From Planctomycetales bacterium (GTDB lineage: Bacteria > Planctomycetota > Planctomycetia > Isosphaerales > Isosphaeraceae): a stretch of DNA of 34,491 nt. The notes under the pieces were generated by a model, which saw nothing but the letters and a program-made list of their open reading frames with translations, ran no database searches and was not told the DNA's origin. The position numbers and the translations under genes are program-made. Positions 24,389 to 32,853 of this stretch are shown in pieces. Position 1 is the stretch's first letter, and each line of letters starts with the position of its first letter. The DNA lies in contig DAIDHB010000190.1 of NCBI GenBank assembly GCA_027452145.1, positions 1-34,491 on the forward strand, read 5' to 3'.

Positions 24389-24616
24389 ATGACTACCGTC
24401 ACCCTTGACGACGCCAGGGCTCACCTGGATACGCTCATCGCCGGCCTCCAGCCCGGCGAGGAACTCACGATCACCGACCACGGCGAGCCGCTGGCCCGGA
24501 TCACGAAGGTCGAGCGCACCTCGTGGCCGTGCAAGGCGGGGAGCGCCGCCGGGAAGATCCACATGGCACCCGATTTCGACGCGCCCCTCGAGGACTTCCG
24601 GGAGTACATGGAGTGA
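24389..24616 (+). CDS. Phd/YefM-type antitoxin
   Basis: The 75-residue product starts MTTVTLDDARAHLDTLIAGL, with GEELTITDHGEPLARITKVE following. This is the DNA-binding fold of Phd/YefM antitoxins: a helix, then a strand with the conserved G-x-P-x-A-R pattern. The C-terminal 30 residues (about 45-75, ending FREYME) should wrap and inhibit the toxin. Such antitoxins usually repress their own promoter, and a TACAAT promoter lies just upstream. Its TGA overlaps the GTG start of the PIN toxin by 2 to 4 bp, the normal antitoxin-first order. Autoregulation is inferred from the family. Confidence 0.88.
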   Translation: MTTVTLDDARAHLDTLIAGLQPGEELTITDHGEPLARITKVERTSWPCKAGSAAGKIHMAPDFDAPLEDFREYME

Positions 24617-24999
24617 ATCTCCTGCTCGACTCGCATGCCTTTCTCTGGTTCCTTGACAACGCACCCCAGCTCAGCACCACAGCCAGGAAGCTCATGGAAG
24701 ACCCGGCCAACCGGAAGTTCGTCAGCGTCGCCACATGTTGGGAGATCTCCATCAAGGTTGGGCTGAAGAAGCTCGACCTCGGCGAGCCAGCGACCACGTT
24801 CCTCCCGCGAGAGCTGGCGTCCAATCGTTTCGACTTGCTCGCGATCGGCCTCATCCATGCGACCTGGGTTGAGACCCTTCCCCACTACCACCGGGACCCC
24901 TTCGACCGCCTCCTGATCGCCCAGGCGATCATCGAGGGGATGCCGATCGTCGGTGTGGATGCCCAGTTCGACGCCTACGGCGTCACGCGCCTCTGGTGA
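24613..24999 (+). CDS. PIN-domain toxin (VapC-like)
   Basis: The 128-residue product has the PIN ribonuclease fold with its acidic residues in place: D6 in LLLDSHAFLWFL, E44 in CWEISIKVGLKKL, D95/D98 in HRDPFDRLLIAQA and D116 in IVGVDAQFD. These coordinate magnesium for RNA cleavage. VapC-family toxins cut tRNA or rRNA and stop growth when the antitoxin is lost. The subgroup with WEI.IK and RDPFDRLL is commonly paired with Phd-type antitoxins, as here. GTG 24613 is chosen because it overlaps the antitoxin stop and gives the canonical N terminus. Nothing suggests loss of activity. The RNA target is unknown. Confidence 0.92.
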   Translation: MNLLLDSHAFLWFLDNAPQLSTTARKLMEDPANRKFVSVATCWEISIKVGLKKLDLGEPATTFLPRELASNRFDLLAIGLIHATWVETLPHYHRDPFDRLLIAQAIIEGMPIVGVDAQFDAYGVTRLW

Positions 25000-25323
25000 T
25001 CCGGCGAGGCCCCGTCGCCTCCACCCCCCAAAACCAATTGCCAGCCCCCCCGGCGCTCGGCTATCCTGAGTGGATGGCCGGGCCGGACCTTGACGGGGGC
25101 AACGGTTGTGCACTCCAGAAACAGGTCGGGCCGGCCGCCCACCCCGCGGAGGGGCGCCCTCAACACCCTCCGCACTCATCCTCATCGGCATCGGCATTGG
25201 CGGGACGGCCCGTCGCACCGGCGTCCTCGGCCCCGAGGCAAGACGAGGCGAGGCACGGCGAGGCGCGGGCGGATCGGTCGGCCGGTCAGGCAGCTTGCTT
25301 GCAGTTTCCGAGGAGTTGCGGTG
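25000..25323. other. Intergenic region with promoter and long leader
   Basis: After the toxin stop, this 324-bp gap has a promoter candidate (25038-25067) and about 250 bp of probable untranslated leader. The leader includes purine-rich GAGGCAAGACGAGGCGAGG-type direct repeats near 25231-25265. Frames open here give Arg/His/Pro-rich translations that do not look like protein. No known riboswitch is recognised. Confidence 0.5.
25038..25067 (+). promoter_or_regulatory. Candidate promoter of the first PSCyt/DUF1501 module
   Basis: TTGCCA (25038-25043, 5/6), an 18-bp spacer and TATCCT (25062-25067, 4/6). The predicted start near 25073 lies about 250 nt ahead of ATG 25324, an unusually long leader for this window. 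Confidence 0.45.
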
Positions 25324-28300
25324 ATGCGACGACAACAGATACGGCGGCGCGGGTGGATTATCGGCCTTCTCGGTCTCGCGGCGATCGCGGGTCTGTCCCT
25401 TGCCTACGCATCCGAGCCGGACTCGCCCGCCGATCGCGAAGGTCCCACCCCCAATCAGAAGCTCGAATATAACCGCGACATCCGCCCGATCCTCGCCGAG
25501 AACTGCTTCGCCTGCCACGGGCCCGATAGCGCCGCCCGCAAGGCCGACCTGCGGATCGACCGCCGCGACGCCGCCGTCGAGGCCGGCGCCATCGTCCCCA
25601 AGGACCCGGACTCCAGCGAGCTGGTCGACCGGATCAACTCCACCGATCCCAAGGAGCTGATGCCGCCCCCGGCCACCACCAAGAAGCTCACCCCGCGCGA
25701 GAAGGAAACACTGAGGCGCTGGATCGCCCAGGGCGCCGAGTACCAGCCGCACTGGTCCTTGATACCGCCGAAGAAGCCCGCGCTGCCCGCGGTCCGCGAC
25801 ACGGCGTGGGTCCGCAACCCGATCGACCGATTCGTCCTGGCGAAGCTCGAGGCGAATGGCCTGAAACCTGCTCCCGAGGCCGACCGCCGCACCCTCGCCC
25901 GCAGGCTCAGCCTGGATCTCACCGGGCTGCCGCCGAGCGTCGAGATGGTGGAATCCTTCGTCAACGACAAATCACCCCGCGCCTACGAGGACCTCGTCAC
26001 CCGGCTGCTCGACTCCCCCCGATGGGGCGAGCATCGCGCCCGCTACTGGCTCGACGCCGCCCGCTACGCCGATACCAACGGCTACCACTTCGACAACTAC
26101 CGCGAGGCGTGGGCCTATCGCGACTGGGTCATCGGCGCATTTAACCGCAACCTGCCTTTTGATCGGTTCACCATCGAGCAACTGGCCGGCGACCTCTTGC
26201 CCGGCCACACGCTCGACCAGGAGATCGCCTCGGGCTTCAACCGCTGCAACGCCACGACCAACGAGGGCGGCGTGATCCCCGAGGAATACACCGTCCTCTA
26301 CGCCCGCGACCGCACGGAAACCACCTCGCAGGTCTGGATGGGTCTCACCGCCGGGTGCGCCGTCTGCCACGACCACAAGTTCGACCCGATCTCCCAGCGC
26401 GAGTTCTACGAGCTGTCGGCGTTCTTCAACAACACGACCCAGCCCACGATGGACGGCAACGTCAAAGACACGCCGCCGACCGTGTTCGTCCCATCCCCGA
26501 CTGACCGCAAGCGGTGGGAGACCCTGGACCCCGAGACGGCCGACGCCCGCAGGCGCCTGGCCGACCGCGAGCGCACCGCCCGGCCCGAATTCGACCGCTG
26601 GCTGGCCTCCGCGAATCCCGACGAACTGGCCGCCCGCGCCCCGGGCGCCGGCCTTCAGCTCGCCACGACGGCGCCGACCCCGGGCGCCTCGCCGATCACC
26701 AAACTGGAATCGCCCGGTGCCGGCGACTTCGAGAAGGACCATGCGTTCTCCTACGGCGCCTGGATCAAGCTGCCGAAGCGCGGGCTCACCGGCTCGGTGA
26801 TCGCGCGGATGAAGAACGTGGACGGCTATCGCGGCTGGGACATCTGGCTCGAGGGGAACCGCGTCGCCAGCCACCTCGTGAACAGTTGGCCCGACGATGC
26901 GCTCAAGGTCATCACCCGCGCCGAGGTCCCGCTCAACACCTGGACCCACGTCCTGGCGACCTATGACGGGTCGGGCAAGGCCGCGGGGTTGAAGATCTAC
27001 ATCAACGGCCAAGTTCAGGCGACGCAGGCCGCCAACGACGCGCTGCGGAACACGATCCGCACGACGGCCCCGTTCACCGTCGGCCAGCGTCAGACCGGCG
27101 AGGGCGCGCCGGGCGTCTCGGTGCTGGGCGTCCGGGTGTACGACCGGGCGCTCTCGCCCGACGAGGTCGACCGCGTCGCCTGGGCCGAACGGATCGCGGC
27201 GCTGGTCCGCACCGCGGCCGCGAGTCGAGCGAGGACCGAGCTCGACGCGGCCTACGGCTGGTGGGTGCGCTCGGTCGACCCGGGCGGCAAGGAGCTGCGG
27301 ACAAAACTCGCCGCGCTCGAGGCCGAGGAATCGGCCATCCGCTCGCGCGGGACGTATGCCCACGTGATGCACGAACGGCCCCAGCCGCCGATGGCATACC
27401 TGCTCTACCGCGGCGAGTACGACAAGCGCCGCGACCCGGTGAAGGCAACCACGCCCGCCGCGCTGCCGCCGCTGCCCTCCGACCTGCCGCGCAACCGCCT
27501 CGGCCTGGCGACGTGGCTCGTCCGGCCCGAGCATCCGCTCACCGCCCGCGTGACCGTGAACCGCTTCTGGCAGGAGGTCTTCGGCACCGGGCTGGTGCGC
27601 ACCACCGGCGACTTCGGCGTGACCGGCGAGCTGCCGTCGGACCCCGAATTGCTCGACTGGCTGGCGGTGTCGTTCCGCGAATCCGGCTGGGACGTCAAGC
27701 GGTTCTTCCGGCTGATGGTCGAGTCCTCCGCGTACCGCCAGTCGGCCGTCGCGACGCCCGAGAAGCTCGAGAAGGACCCGTTCAACCGGCTGTTGTCGCG
27801 CGGCCCGCGCTTCCGCCTGGACGCCGAGGTCCTCCGCGACGAGGCGCTCGCCGTCGGCGGCTTGCTCTCGGCCCGGATCGGCGGGCCGAGCGTCCGGCCC
27901 TATCAGCCCGAGGGCGTGTGGGAGGCCGTCGCCATGCCCGAGAGCAACACGCACTTTTATCATCCCGACCACGGCGAGGCCCTCTATCGCCGGAGCCTCT
28001 ACACGTTCTGGAAGCGCAGCGCGCCGCCCGCGTCGATGGAGATCCTCAACGCCCCGAGTCGCGAGACCTGCACGGTCCGCCGCGAGCGAACCGATACCCC
28101 GCTCCAGGCGCTCGTCACCCTGAATGACCCCCAGTTCGTCGAGGCCGCCCGCGCGCTGGCGCAGTCGACCCTCAAGCTCGGCGGCGGCTGCGACTGCTGC
28201 CAGGACTGCGCCGACAACGCCGAAGCCGACGGGCGCCTCGACGCCCTGGCGCGCCGCGTCCTTGCCCGGCCATTCCGGGCCGAGGAGCGCCCGATCGTCA

Positions 28301-28473
28301 AGACCTCGCTGGCGAAGCTCGAGGCGTTCTACCGCGCCCACCCCGATGACGCCGCGAAGCTGGTCGCCGTCGGCGAGTCGAAGCCCGATGCGTCATTGAA
28401 CCCGACAACCCTGGCCGCGTGGACCATGCTGGCCAATGAGCTGATGAATCTGGATGAATTCTTGAACAAGTAG
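25324..28473 (+). CDS. PSCyt1-DUF1549-LamG-DUF1553 planctomycete cytochrome-like protein
   Basis: The 1049-residue exported protein begins with a basic N terminus and one membrane or signal segment (WIIGLLGLAAIAGLSLAYA). The planctomycete cytochrome C domain (PSCyt1) has the haem motif C61-F-A-C64-H65. DUF1549 (PSCyt2) follows from about 165 with a second CxxCH, C345-A-V-C348-H349. A LamG/concanavalin-like sandwich is inserted at about 470-610 (NTWTHVLATYDGSG, LKIYINGQVQA). DUF1553 (PSD1) fills about 720-1030. A Cys cluster CDCCQDC (956-962) sits late in it. Role unknown; haem electron transfer coupled to polymer binding is plausible. ATG 25324 is chosen over the longer upstream frame for the signal sequence. 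The stop codon is part of a downstream repeat. Confidence 0.9.
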   Translation: MRRQQIRRRGWIIGLLGLAAIAGLSLAYASEPDSPADREGPTPNQKLEYNRDIRPILAENCFACHGPDSAARKADLRIDRRDAAVEAGAIVPKDPDSSELVDRINSTDPKELMPPPATTKKLTPREKETLRRWIAQGAEYQPHWSLIPPKKPALPAVRDTAWVRNPIDRFVLAKLEANGLKPAPEADRRTLARRLSLDLTGLPPSVEMVESFVNDKSPRAYEDLVTRLLDSPRWGEHRARYWLDAARYADTNGYHFDNYREAWAYRDWVIGAFNRNLPFDRFTIEQLAGDLLPGHTLDQEIASGFNRCNATTNEGGVIPEEYTVLYARDRTETTSQVWMGLTAGCAVCHDHKFDPISQREFYELSAFFNNTTQPTMDGNVKDTPPTVFVPSPTDRKRWETLDPETADARRRLADRERTARPEFDRWLASANPDELAARAPGAGLQLATTAPTPGASPITKLESPGAGDFEKDHAFSYGAWIKLPKRGLTGSVIARMKNVDGYRGWDIWLEGNRVASHLVNSWPDDALKVITRAEVPLNTWTHVLATYDGSGKAAGLKIYINGQVQATQAANDALRNTIRTTAPFTVGQRQTGEGAPGVSVLGVRVYDRALSPDEVDRVAWAERIAALVRTAAASRARTELDAAYGWWVRSVDPGGKELRTKLAALEAEESAIRSRGTYAHVMHERPQPPMAYLLYRGEYDKRRDPVKATTPAALPPLPSDLPRNRLGLATWLVRPEHPLTARVTVNRFWQEVFGTGLVRTTGDFGVTGELPSDPELLDWLAVSFRESGWDVKRFFRLMVESSAYRQSAVATPEKLEKDPFNRLLSRGPRFRLDAEVLRDEALAVGGLLSARIGGPSVRPYQPEGVWEAVAMPESNTHFYHPDHGEALYRRSLYTFWKRSAPPASMEILNAPSRETCTVRRERTDTPLQALVTLNDPQFVEAARALAQSTLKLGGGCDCCQDCADNAEADGRLDALARRVLARPFRAEERPIVKTSLAKLEAFYRAHPDDAAKLVAVGESKPDASLNPTTLAAWTMLANELMNLDEFLNK

Positions 28474-28568
28474 GGTGGGTCAAACCCACCGATGCAGCGA
28501 CTCGGGAACCGGCGGATTTCACCCACCGACGCAGAGCCCTGGGGAACGGTGGGTTTCACCCACCCTAC
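28470..28568. repeat. GTAGGGTGGGT/ACCCACCCTAC repeat element
   Basis: The element opens GTAGGGTGGGTCAAACCCACC and closes GGGTTTCACCCACCCTAC, an inverted terminal pair. A middle TTCACCCACCGACGCAG resembles the ends. The TAG stop of the upstream gene (28471-28473) lies within it. It fills almost the whole gap between the PSCyt gene and its DUF1501 partner. Confidence 0.8.
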
Positions 28569-28582
28569 AGGACGCGACGACC

Positions 28583-30100
28583 ATGGACCCGATCAACGAC
28601 TACGTCCGCTACGAGACCCGCCGGCAGTTCCTGAGCCGGGGTTCGAACGCCGTGAGCTGGGCGGCGCTCGCGTCGCTCCTGGGCCGCGAGGGGCTGATGC
28701 CCGCGCTGGCCGAGGCGGGTGAGGGCGAGGGCAAGGACAAGGATAGTCCGGGCGTCGACCGCGTGCCGGCCGGCGCCAAGGGCCACTCGCCGCTGCTCCA
28801 TTTCGCCCCGAAGGCCAAGCAGGTGATCTACCTGCACATGGTCGGCGGCCCGCCGCAGATGGACATGTACGACTACAAGCCCAAAATGGGCGAGTTCTAC
28901 GACAAGGACCTGCCCGACTCGATCCGGATGGGCCAGAGGCTCACCACGATGACCTCGGGGCAGAAGCGGTTCCCGATCGCCCCGTCGAAATACAAGTTCG
29001 CCCGCCACGGCAAGAGCGGCATGTGGGTCTGTGAGCTCCTGCCGCACACGGCGCGGATGGTCGACGACATGTGCTTCATTCGCTCGATGCACACCGAGGC
29101 CATCAATCACGAGCCGGCGATCACTTATATGCAAACGGGCAACCAGGTCACGGGCCGGCCGTGCCTGGGCTCGTGGGTCTCTTATGGCCTGGGCTCGCTG
29201 AACGACAACCTGCCGACGTTCGTCGTCCTCGTGGCGAAGCCGACGAACACCGAGCAGCTCCAGGCGATCTCGGCGCGATTGTGGTCTTCCGGCTATCTCT
29301 CGGGCGAGCACGCCGGGGTGTCGTTCCGCTCGGGCGGCGACCCGATCCTTTATATCAACAACCCACCCGGCGTGCCGGGCTCGGTGCGGCGGGACACGCT
29401 GGATGGCCTGCGGGCGCTCAACGAGATGAACTACAAGCTCGTCGGCGACCCCGAGACCCACACGCGGATCGAGCAATACGAGCTGGCGTTCCGCATGCAG
29501 GCCAGCGTCCCCGAGCTGACGAACACCGGCGCCGAGCCCGAGTCGACCTATCGCCTGTACGGCGAGGCCGCGCGCAAGCCCGGCACGTTCGCCCACTCGG
29601 CGCTCCTGGCCCGCCGGCTGGTCGAGCGGGGCGTCCGGTTCGTGCAGATCTATCACAACAACTGGGACACGCATTTCAACGTCGCCGGCCGCCTGCCCGA
29701 CCAGTGCCGCGACGTGGATCAGCCCTGCTGGGGGCTGATCCAGGACCTCAAGGCCCGCGGGCTGCTCGACTCGACCCTGGTCATCTGGGGCGGCGAGTTC
29801 GGTCGGACGATCTACTCGCAGGGGGGCCTGAGCCACCAGAACTACGGCCGCGACCATCACCCGCGGTGCTTCACCATGTGGATGGCCGGCGGCGGCTCTC
29901 GCCCGGGTGCAATCCACGGCGAGACTGATGACTTCTCGTACAACATCGTGAAGGACCCGGTGCACATCCACGACTTCCACGCGACGGTGCTCCAGCTCCT
30001 GGGCTTCGACCACCGCCGGTTCACCTACCGCTACCAGGGGCTGGACCAGCGCCTCACGGGCGTCGAGCCGGCCCGGGTCGTCCAGGAACTGCTGGCGTGA
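28583..30100 (+). CDS. DUF1501 protein, Tat-exported, partner of first PSCyt protein
   Basis: The 505-residue product starts with a twin-arginine signal (TRRQFLSRGSNAVSWAALASLL). It matches DUF1501, an alkaline-phosphatase/sulfatase-superfamily domain abundant in planctomycetes. Landmarks are HMVGGPPQMDMYDYKP near residue 87, the MHTEAINHEPA stretch, LVIWGGEFGRT and GRDHHPRCFTMWMAGGG, which supply the usual Asp/Glu/His metal ligands. DUF1501 genes nearly always follow a DUF1549/DUF1553 gene, as here. The pair probably works together outside the cytoplasmic membrane, but no reaction has been shown. ATG 28583 gives the Tat signal; upstream in-frame codons translate the repeat. Confidence 0.9.
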   Translation: MDPINDYVRYETRRQFLSRGSNAVSWAALASLLGREGLMPALAEAGEGEGKDKDSPGVDRVPAGAKGHSPLLHFAPKAKQVIYLHMVGGPPQMDMYDYKPKMGEFYDKDLPDSIRMGQRLTTMTSGQKRFPIAPSKYKFARHGKSGMWVCELLPHTARMVDDMCFIRSMHTEAINHEPAITYMQTGNQVTGRPCLGSWVSYGLGSLNDNLPTFVVLVAKPTNTEQLQAISARLWSSGYLSGEHAGVSFRSGGDPILYINNPPGVPGSVRRDTLDGLRALNEMNYKLVGDPETHTRIEQYELAFRMQASVPELTNTGAEPESTYRLYGEAARKPGTFAHSALLARRLVERGVRFVQIYHNNWDTHFNVAGRLPDQCRDVDQPCWGLIQDLKARGLLDSTLVIWGGEFGRTIYSQGGLSHQNYGRDHHPRCFTMWMAGGGSRPGAIHGETDDFSYNIVKDPVHIHDFHATVLQLLGFDHRRFTYRYQGLDQRLTGVEPARVVQELLA

Positions 30101-30122
30101 TCGGGTCGAGCCGCCCCTGTTC

Positions 30123-30202
30123 GGCGCGGGTCTCCGAACCCGCCGGGTAGCCTGACCGGGTCTTCCCTGGGCGCGGGTCTCCGAGGGCTCAAGGACCCGC
30201 GC
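30123..30202. repeat. GCGCGGGTCTCCGA direct/inverted repeat
   Basis: GGCGCGGGTCTCCGA occurs at 30123-30137 and 30170-30184. The first folds with ACCCGC (30126-30131 with 30138-30143). The second folds with GACCCGCGC (30171-30179 with 30194-30202). The pair sits 22 bp after the DUF1501 stop and could separate the two modules transcriptionally. The rest of 30101-30390 holds the next promoter. Confidence 0.7.
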
Positions 30203-30297
30203 GCGACGGACTCGCGCGGGACGGACCGGGAAGTCCGACCGCCTCCTTCCTCGCCGGAGGACATGATGGCTCGCCCGCGCCGGACGGCTCGCGCGGG

Positions 30298-30327
30298 TTG
30301 CCCGCCGGGTCGGACGGCTTCCATAAT
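30298..30327 (+). promoter_or_regulatory. Candidate promoter of the second PSCyt/DUF1501 module
   Basis: TTGCCC (30298-30303, 4/6), an 18-bp spacer and CATAAT (30322-30327, 5/6). Transcription would start near 30334, about 57 nt before GTG 30391. Spacing and -35 core match the promoter of the first module. Confidence 0.4.
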
Positions 30328-30390
30328 GGAAGGCGAGTGGCGTCGCGGAGAGACCGGCGCCGTGTTGCCGGGCCGGGGAGCGAGGACACC

Positions 30391-32847
30391 GTGATTCGAT
30401 TGACGCGGGACCGCGGACGACGGACGAGGGATCCTCGCGATGCGGCCAGGATCGTCATGTTGCTGACCATGGCGTCGGGCCTGTTCGTGGCGATGGCTCG
30501 CGGTGCCGACGACCGCGATCCGCCCACCCTCGAGCGCGACGTCGCGCCGATCCTCAGGGCGCACTGCCTCAGGTGCCACGGGCCGAATCGGCCGAAGGGG
30601 AAGCTCAACCTCGCCGGGCCCCGGTCGCTCGCCCGCGGCGGTGAGAGCGGGCCGGCCATCGTGCCGGGCCGACCGGACGAGAGCGAGCTCTGGGACCAGG
30701 TCGCCGGCGGAGAGATGCCGCCGAAGACCGAGGAACCGCTCTCGGAGGATCAGAAGCAGACCCTCCGCCGCTGGATCGAGCGTGGCGCCCCCGGCCTGCC
30801 CGATCCCGCCGCGGTCGCCCGGACGCCGCGCTCGTGGGATCACTGGGCGTTCGCGCCGCCCTCGCATCCGACACCGCCGTCGGTGCGCGACGATCGCCGC
30901 GTCCGCGGGCCGATCGATCGCTTCATCCAGCGGGCGCTCGAGGAAAGGGGCCTCACCCTCGGCCTCGACGCCGATCGCGCCACCCTGATGCGCCGGGTCT
31001 CGTTCGACCTGACCGGGCTGCCCCCCTCGCCCGCGGAACTCGTGGCCTTCATGGCCGACCCGGCTCCCGACGCCTACGAGCGGCTGGTCGACCGCCTGCT
31101 GGCCAGCCCGCATCACGGCGAGCGCTGGGGGAAGCACTGGCTCGATGCCTCGGGATATGCCGACTCCAACGGATATTTCAACGCCGATACCGACCGGCCG
31201 CTCGCGCATCGCTATCGCGATTACGTCATCCGGTCGATGAACGCCGACCGGCCGCTCGACCAGTTCGTGCGCGAGCAACTGGCCGGCGATGAGCTGGCAC
31301 ACGGCCAGCGCGGGCCGGGCTGTTCGCCCGAGGTTGTCGACCAGTTGATCGCGACTCACTATCTGCGCAACAGCCAGGACGGCACCGGCGAGAGTGATGG
31401 CAATCCGGACGAGGTCCGTGTGGATAAGTACGCCGTGCTCGAGGGGACCGCGCAGGTGATCGCCTCGTCGCTGCTGGGCCTGACGATCCAGTGCGCCCGG
31501 TGCCACGACCACAAGTTCGAGCCGATCACCCAGGAAGACTACTACCGGCTCCAGGCGATTTTGTATCCGGCGTTCAACGTCGAGCACTGGGTCAAGCCGA
31601 ACGCGCGAATCGTCGTCGCCGGCCCGCGCGACGAGCTGCTGCGCTGGGAGGCGAATGAGAAGGCGATCGACGCCGAGCTCGCGGCGCTGCGAGCGAAGGT
31701 GAAGGGCTCGAAGGAGGAGCAGAAGAAGCAGGAAGACGCGCTGCGGCCGATGATCCAGGCGATCGAGGCGCGGCGGCGGCCGAACCCCGGGCGGATCGCC
31801 TGGGTGTCGGACGTCTCGGCCACCCCGGCGGAGATCCCGATCCTGGTCCGCGGGGGTTACACCACGCCGGGCCGCAAGGTCGGGCCGGGCGTGCCGGGCT
31901 TCCTGTCGGACGAGGATAATCCCTATCGGCCCGATCCGAAGTCGGCCGGCTCGGGCTCGACCGGCCGCCGGCTGGCGCTGGCGCGCTGGCTGACGAAACC
32001 GGGCTCGCGGCCGTCGGCCCTGCTGGCCCGCGTGCTGGCCAACCGGATCTGGCAGGACCATTTCGGCACCGGGCTGGTCGCGACGTCCGAGAACCTGGGA
32101 TTCACCGGCGCCCCGCCGAGCCATCCCGAGCTGCTTGAGTATCTCGCGGCCGAGCTGGCGCGCTCGGGCTGGAGCGCCCGCGCGCTGCACCGGATGATCG
32201 TCACGTCGACCGCCTATCGCCAGGCAAGCTCGGTGCGCCCTGAAGCATTGCGGCTCGATCCCGACAACCGCCTGCTCTCGCGCTATCCGATGCGCCGGCT
32301 CGACGCCGAATCGATCCGCGACGCGATGCTCGCTGTCTCGGGCGAGCTGGACGAGCGGCCGGGCGGGCCGTATATCCCGACGCACCGGACCGGCTCGGGC
32401 GAGGTGGTTGTCGATCCGTCGGACCCGGGAGCGACCCGGCGCTCGGTGTATCTCCAGCAGCGCCGGACGCAGGTCGCCAGCCTGCTCGAGGTGTTCGACT
32501 CGCCGTCGATCGTCACGGCGTGTACTCGCCGCCAGCCGTCGACCGTGCCGCTCCAGTCGCTCAGCCTGCTGAACTCCGACTTCATCCGGGCGCGGGCAAA
32601 AGCGCTCGACGCCCGCCTGGGCCGCGAGTGCGACCATTGCAGCCAGGACGACGACCGGATCGACCGGGCCTTCCTGCTGGTCGCCGGCCGGTTCCCGACG
32701 CCCGCCGACCGCAATGCCGCCGGCCGGTTCCTCCGCGAGCAGCCGGGCCGCTATCCCGACCTCGACGCCGCCGCATCGGGCCGCCGCGCCTGGGTCGACT
32801 TCTGCCAGATGCTCCTCGCCAGCGACGCATTCCTCTATGTCGAGTGA
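30391..32847 (+). CDS. PSCyt1-DUF1549-DUF1553 planctomycete cytochrome-like protein
   Basis: The 818-residue paralogue of the protein at 25324 has an N-terminal signal (IVMLLTMASGLFVAMARG). Its haem motifs are C59-L-R-C62-H63 in the PSCyt1 domain and C368-A-R-C371-H372 in DUF1549. DUF1553 occupies about 530-815. Instead of the LamG sandwich it has a charged helical or coiled segment (about 415-455, LRAKVKGSKEEQKKQEDAL). This is the more usual length and layout for the family. GTG 30391 is chosen for the signal peptide; the frame is open 93 bp further upstream without protein-like sequence. The DUF1501 partner starts 6 bp downstream, so they form an operon. Function unknown, presumably extracytoplasmic. 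Confidence 0.9.
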   Translation: MIRLTRDRGRRTRDPRDAARIVMLLTMASGLFVAMARGADDRDPPTLERDVAPILRAHCLRCHGPNRPKGKLNLAGPRSLARGGESGPAIVPGRPDESELWDQVAGGEMPPKTEEPLSEDQKQTLRRWIERGAPGLPDPAAVARTPRSWDHWAFAPPSHPTPPSVRDDRRVRGPIDRFIQRALEERGLTLGLDADRATLMRRVSFDLTGLPPSPAELVAFMADPAPDAYERLVDRLLASPHHGERWGKHWLDASGYADSNGYFNADTDRPLAHRYRDYVIRSMNADRPLDQFVREQLAGDELAHGQRGPGCSPEVVDQLIATHYLRNSQDGTGESDGNPDEVRVDKYAVLEGTAQVIASSLLGLTIQCARCHDHKFEPITQEDYYRLQAILYPAFNVEHWVKPNARIVVAGPRDELLRWEANEKAIDAELAALRAKVKGSKEEQKKQEDALRPMIQAIEARRRPNPGRIAWVSDVSATPAEIPILVRGGYTTPGRKVGPGVPGFLSDEDNPYRPDPKSAGSGSTGRRLALARWLTKPGSRPSALLARVLANRIWQDHFGTGLVATSENLGFTGAPPSHPELLEYLAAELARSGWSARALHRMIVTSTAYRQASSVRPEALRLDPDNRLLSRYPMRRLDAESIRDAMLAVSGELDERPGGPYIPTHRTGSGEVVVDPSDPGATRRSVYLQQRRTQVASLLEVFDSPSIVTACTRRQPSTVPLQSLSLLNSDFIRARAKALDARLGRECDHCSQDDDRIDRAFLLVAGRFPTPADRNAAGRFLREQPGRYPDLDAAASGRRAWVDFCQMLLASDAFLYVE

Positions 32848-32853
32848 TCCTCC

